A stretch of 64,000 bases of DNA from Sphingomonas kyeonggiensis. GTDB lineage: Bacteria > Pseudomonadota > Alphaproteobacteria > Sphingomonadales > Sphingomonadaceae. The translations under genes and the position numbers were made by a program. The stretch covers positions 248,001 to 312,000 of the forward strand of contig NZ_JAUSTJ010000002.1 of assembly GCF_030812785.1 (NCBI RefSeq). Direction: 5' to 3'. The notes under the pieces were generated by a model. That model saw nothing but the letters and a program-made list of their open reading frames with translations, was not told where the DNA came from and did no database searches. This document shows positions 62,001 to 64,000 of this stretch, in pieces. The first letter of the stretch is position 1. Each line of letters opens with the position of its first letter.

Positions 62001-64000
62001 GCGATCGACCTGTTGGCCTCGGTCACCGGCGTCCACTCCTCCATCGCGATCGGCACGGCGCCGACGCATGGCACGGTGACGGTGGCCGGCGATGTGGTGA
62101 CCTATATCCCGGCTGCCACCTATTATGGCGCGGACAGCTTCACCTACACCGCGACCGGCCCCGGCGGCACTTCGCCCGCCGCCACGGTCTCGCTGACGGT
62201 GGCGACCCCGCCGGCGCCGACGGCTGCCAACAAGACCGGCGTGACCGTGGGTTATAACAGCTCGGGCACCGCCATCGATCTCAGCACCTCGATCACCGGC
62301 GTCCACAGCACGCTGACCGTCTCCACGGCGCCGACCCATGGCACCACCACGGTCAGCGGCGATGTGGTCACCTACACCCCGACCGCCGGCTATTTCGGAG
62401 CGGACAGCTTCGCCTATACCGTCACCGGTCCGGGCGGCACCTCGGCGGCCGCAACGGTGAGCCTCACCGTCGATACGCCGCCGCCGCCGAGCGCGGGGCC
62501 GGGCACCTCCACCGTGGCGGGCAGCACCACCACGGCGGGGACCAGCGTTCAGATCAACCTCTCGTCGCTGGTGACCGGCGTCTATGACTCGATCCAGATC
62601 GCGAGCCAGCCGGCGCATGGCACCGTCACGCTCAGCGGCGGGGCAGGGCCGAGCCTGACCCCGGTCGCGGCGGCGCCGACCTCGCCCTACATCGCCACCT
62701 ACACCCCGGCCGCCAACTATGCCGGTACCGACAGCTTCACCTATGTCGCGGTCGGCCCGGGCGGCACCTCGGCACCGGGGACGGTGACGATCACCGTGGT
62801 CGGCCAGGTGCCGGTCGCGGCGCCGAAGACCGCGACGGCGGGCGATGGCCAGCTGGTCTCGGTGATGCTCACCGAGGGCGCGGCGCGCGGGCCGTTCACC
62901 GGCGCGAACGTGGTCAGCATCTCGCCGGCCAATGCGGCGACCACCAACATCGTCGCGGCGGGCAGTGGCAGCTATCGCCTCGATGTGACGCCGAACAACC
63001 GCTTCGGCGGGACGATCGTCGTCACCTACACGCTCAGCAACGTCTACGGCGCCTCGGCACCGTCGACCGTCACGCTCACCGTCCAGGCACGCCCGGATCC
63101 GCGCAACGATCCGGACGTGGCGGCGATCAGCGATGCCCAGGCCGAAACGGCACGCCGCTTCGCCCGAGCGCAGGTCGCCAACTTCATGCGGCGCACCGAG
63201 CAGCTCCATAATGGCGGCGGCGCTACCGGCCTCGCCATGGGCGTCACGCTCGGCTCGCGCGACGGCATGTCGGTGCGCGAGCGGCCGACCGACAAGGGCT
63301 GGAGCCTCGCGATCACCGATCGCATGCGCTTCTCGGGCGAGGATCCGGCGATCGGCCAGTTCGCCAATGACGCCCAGTCGCCGCTCTCGCGTGCCGACCA
63401 GCTCGGCTATGGCCGGACGGTCGCCACGACCGGCGGTGCGGGTGCCGTGGGTGGTTCGGGCGGCGCCGCCGGCGCCGGCGGGGCCAAGCAGGCCGCGCCG
63501 GGCTCGGACAGCGTCGATGAGGACGGCAACCGCCGGGTCGGCTCGCTGGCCACCTGGGCGGGCGGCGCGATCGACATCGGAACGCGTGACCGGCGGACCG
63601 ATCGCAGCAAGATCACTGCCACCACCGCGGGCCTCAGCGCCGGCGCCGACATCAAGCTCTCCGAAGGGGTGCTGCTCGGCCTGGGCGGCGGCTATGGCAA
63701 TGATCTGAGTCAGATCGGCACGGCGGCGCAGGTGCGCGGCACCAGCACGCTCTATGCCGCCTATGCCAGCATCCAGCCTGTCGGCGGGGCGTTCATCGAC
63801 GGCATGGTCGGCCGCGGCCAGCTCGACTTCACCACCCGGCGTCTTGCCGCGGCGGTGAACGCGACGGCGCGTGGCAGCCGCGACGGCAGCTACACCGTCG
63901 CCGCGCTCTCGGTGGGCATCGATAGCCGGACTGGCCCGCTGCAATGGTCGATCTATGGCCGTGGCGAATATCTCGACGCCGATCTCGACGCCTATGTCGA
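56037..64000 (+). CDS. Giant autotransporter with TIG and Ig-like repeats (3' end beyond the window)
   Basis: The frame through 56037, 56178, 56211 and 63663 stays the same, and the translation I checked has no stop, so >2,654 residues lie in the window. From the ATG at 56037 there is a long signal region (MVWGLGKARSVCVR..., then MGGALAAGILVMAPTSAWA); ATG 56178 is an alternative. Next: a Cys-containing segment (SGQCQSINNN), a DUF11-like domain (about 56680-56980), five TIG/IPT domains (57040-58370), putative-Ig (He_PIG-like GTPTATGTF) domains to ~60000, another TIG-like domain, seven ~90-residue Ig-like repeats (60600-62480), further Ig-like domains, and from ~63540 the start of an autotransporter beta-barrel (GLGGGYGND, AAYASIQPVGG, YGRGEYLDADLDAYV). 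A self-exporting surface adhesin is inferred. Confidence 0.85.
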   Translation, partial: MVWGLGKARSVCVRIAAAVSGGQRVGERATPTSSSNRPKPLGRLVRRMGGALAAGILVMAPTSAWAISGQCQSINNNQIATGAGNNAPGTLSGTYSIGNQSFGGEQLSSSNYADFTQALAPGEVINFSWTRNSGTGYVQVTLQEQSGFTLRSGSTENVTAASGSGSITVGAANDVFNIAVTNYSVDAANGVTNAAEAGRNNSSVTFTISCTAPTPTLGVSLTHGGTPAQGGTFTLLPTVNNTGTGATSGTVTLTSTLPAGLSYSSATGANWNCAGSSGTNVTCAFTGTIAVGASNNALSITTAVSTSSALSRSVTVGVSGGGAANSPTASHTITMLPTITSVSPTAGPTGGGTSVTITGTNLNGTTGASGVRFGATNATGYTVNSNTQITATAPANSAGTYDVTVTNGGNTSATSAADQYTYITAPTVTSVSPTAGPTAGGTTVTITGTGFAAASPTGAVKFGAANATYTINSNTQITATSPANAAGTYDVTVATPGGTSATSAADQFTYIPAPTITSISPTAGPTGGGTTVTITGTNFTGVSAVTFGGTAAGGFTFVNATTITATSPAGSAGTVDIRVTTGGGTSATSASDQYTYVAAPTVTAVSPIAGPTGGGQTVTITGTGFAAANPTGAVKFGATNATYTINSNTQITATSPANAAGTYDITVATPGGTSATSAADQYTYVNAPTVTSVSPTAGPTSGGTTVTITGSGFAAANPTGAVKFGATNATYTINSNTQITATSPANAAGTYDVTVATPGGTSATSAADQYTYVAAPVASSYTAAAVAYDISNTTFSLTGHATNSPTNYAVGSATTAQGGSVAVDSSGTVTYSAPSGFRGNDSFTFTATNLGGTSAPATVTVPVSNPTLLFTFPVGGGTRGIALSNVRIDTTGGRSPYTCSTTLNTGSLPAGTQLNADCTITGTPAASGTFTFTATVTDSSLGTGPFTMSTGPMVLTIGAPTISISPASGALPGATVGTGYSQSFTASGGTAGYTYARTLGTLPTGLTLSGGTLSGTPTATGTFNFDITATDGSTAGSGGPYTRTQSYSITVSKGAQTITFGALSNASLSASPLTLSATASSTLTVDFASTTTSVCTVSGTTLTLNQTGTCSITASQAGDGNWDAAPDVVQSFTVTPANLTINTGAASGTQVGASFNQSNTAAGGIAPYTYSVLSGTLVAGTSLNASTGLVSGTPTTAGAFSYQIRVTDSQGTPVTTDGSTVSGTIAKGTQTLSFTSTAPGASVGGAAYTPTVAASSALTPVLTIDASSTGICSISGGSVTFQATGTCLINANQAGDTNWNAAAQVQQSVTVSAAAAISVTVDFSTASLGVGQTGTATITFTNPNASASPSIAPLLSGSALVSRGALGGSCGASGSDSGANFQFNGFSIPSGSCTVTISYTGTTAGSTAGFSLGAFTPAGYPTTSATPGSAFAVVPTVTSVSPNTGPVSQVVTVSGTGFSTTPGNNTVTFGSAGNGNVTAASATSLTVTAPAAGSGAKAVTVSVNGQTSTTSATFTFIDKPIAADKPGVAVPFNSAGTAIDLASSITGGPHSSIAIGTAVQHGTTTISGDVVTYTPTAGYFGTDSFTYTATGAGGTSNIATVSITVSTPSAPVAADKSGVAIPYNGTGTGIDLSASITGVHSSIAIGTAPVHGSVTVAGDVVTYTPTTNYYGADSFTYTATGPGGTSTPATVTVTVANPPAPVAADKNGVAVPYASTGTAIDLSASITGVHSAIAVGTAPAHGTVTVAGDVATYTPNATYYGADSFTYTATGPGGTSAPATVNITVGLPPSPTASNKAGVAVPYASTGTAIDLSASVSGVHSSLAVGTAPAHGTVTVAGDVITYTPAATYYGADSFTYTATGPGGTSAPATVSLTVATPAAPVATNKPGVAVPYASTGTAIDLSASITGVHSSIAIGTAPAHGTVAIAGDVVTYTPAATYYGADSFTYTATGPGGTSAPATVSITVGLPPAPVAADKTGVNVTYASTGTAIDLLASVTGVHSSIAIGTAPTHGTVTVAGDVVTYIPAATYYGADSFTYTATGPGGTSPAATVSLTVATPPAPTAANKTGVTVGYNSSGTAIDLSTSITGVHSTLTVSTAPTHGTTTVSGDVVTYTPTAGYFGADSFAYTVTGPGGTSAAATVSLTVDTPPPPSAGPGTSTVAGSTTTAGTSVQINLSSLVTGVYDSIQIASQPAHGTVTLSGGAGPSLTPVAAAPTSPYIATYTPAANYAGTDSFTYVAVGPGGTSAPGTVTITVVGQVPVAAPKTATAGDGQLVSVMLTEGAARGPFTGANVVSISPANAATTNIVAAGSGSYRLDVTPNNRFGGTIVVTYTLSNVYGASAPSTVTLTVQARPDPRNDPDVAAISDAQAETARRFARAQVANFMRRTEQLHNGGGATGLAMGVTLGSRDGMSVRERPTDKGWSLAITDRMRFSGEDPAIGQFANDAQSPLSRADQLGYGRTVATTGGAGAVGGSGGAAGAGGAKQAAPGSDSVDEDGNRRVGSLATWAGGAIDIGTRDRRTDRSKITATTAGLSAGADIKLSEGVLLGLGGGYGNDLSQIGTAAQVRGTSTLYAAYASIQPVGGAFIDGMVGRGQLDFTTRRLAAAVNATARGSRDGSYTVAALSVGIDSRTGPLQWSIYGRGEYLDADLDAYV
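57311..58365 (+). repeat. TIG/IPT coding repeats
   Basis: Units starting near 57311, 57576, 57834 and 58098 (about 258-265 bp) share runs such as TCTCGCCGACCGCGGGCCCGA and GGCACCAGCGCGACCAGCGC. Units 2, 4 and 5 are especially similar. They encode SVSPTAGPTxGGTxVTITGTG, typical of TIG. Confidence 0.8.
60603..62490 (+). repeat. Seven ~270-bp Ig-like coding repeats
   Basis: Repeats begin at 60603, 60876, 61146, 61416, 61686, 61956 and 62226: the first step is 273 bp and all later steps are exactly 270 bp (90 codons). Conserved parts include STGTAIDLSASITGVHS and YYGADSFTYTATGPGGTS. High DNA identity suggests recent expansion by recombination. Confidence 0.88.

Noticed and set aside
60603-62490. 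Regular repeats considered as a CRISPR array
   Set aside because: Repeats are 270 bp, coding and in frame; no short repeat-unique spacer pattern and no cas genes.
59475-63944. 1,489-residue antisense frame
   Set aside because: It is the shadow of the autotransporter repeats, with the same 90-codon period and only Arg/Ala/Gly/Asp-rich sequence.
1-64000. Insertion sequences, tRNA and rRNA genes
   Set aside because: No transposase-like protein, no IS-type terminal repeats with a transposase frame, and no cloverleaf or rRNA sequence noticed on reading; a tRNA search program could still find one I missed.

Overview
The window is about two-thirds GC, has dense, mostly short-spaced gene clusters, and carries several traits typical of Sphingomonadales (Alphaproteobacteria, Sphingomonas-like): large TonB-dependent receptors next to 'tryptophan halogenase'-like and cupin-like genes, a phoR-pstSCAB-phoU-phoB operon, pgsA-moaD-moaE, cysE with a DUF2794-like gene, and an HPr-rel-A cassette (PqqD-like, HprK-like kinase, nucleotidyltransferase). 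The genus is inferred from gene content only; no rRNA or tRNA gene was seen.

Layout. 1-7175: the C-terminal ~2,390 residues of a huge repetitive secreted adhesin with YDG/MBG-type repeats. 7574-13356: an AraC-type regulator, a P-loop kinase divergent from a LacI regulator, an unlisted 56-residue membrane peptide, an LplT-like MFS protein and a second LacI regulator. 13406-25031: a carbohydrate locus (LacI divergent from an MFS sugar transporter, a TonB-dependent receptor with its own strong promoter and ~325-nt leader, an intact and a degenerate flavin halogenase-like protein, a cupin/JmjC-like protein, and a GH97 alpha-glucosidase); its layout recalls Caulobacter-type maltodextrin loci. 25185-27047: pgsA-moaD-moaE and a ParDE-like toxin-antitoxin pair. 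27044-31034: oxyR, an exported hypothetical, ahpF and ahpC (peroxide defence). 31800-37674: a TauE-like permease divergent from cysE, an Lrp regulator divergent from an EamA exporter, a DUF2157-like membrane protein and a short-chain dehydrogenase. 37870-38687: two small secreted proteins sharing a C-terminal Cys motif. 38902-46157: the full phosphate regulon operon with a clear Pho box before pstS. 46387-49220: a Tat-type exported protein and the HPr-rel-A cassette. 49250-54580: a VOC protein, gph, glmU, a small exported protein, glmS and a GNAT acetyltransferase. 54689-55688: a DUF6916-like protein and a phage-tail-collar protein. 56037-64000: a giant autotransporter whose reading frame stays open through the right edge; it has TIG and 90-residue Ig-like repeats and the beginning of a beta-barrel.

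Palindromic REP-like elements of at least four families are scattered between genes (12213, 25054, 31631, 33776, 36647, 37750, 38804, 46210), and one lies in frame inside the degenerate halogenase gene. The strongest candidates for poorly described biology are the HPr-rel-A cassette, which resembles the tailoring half of phosphorylated lasso-peptide clusters without a peptide-maturation core, and the receptor/halogenase/cupin module attached to a glucan-utilisation locus.
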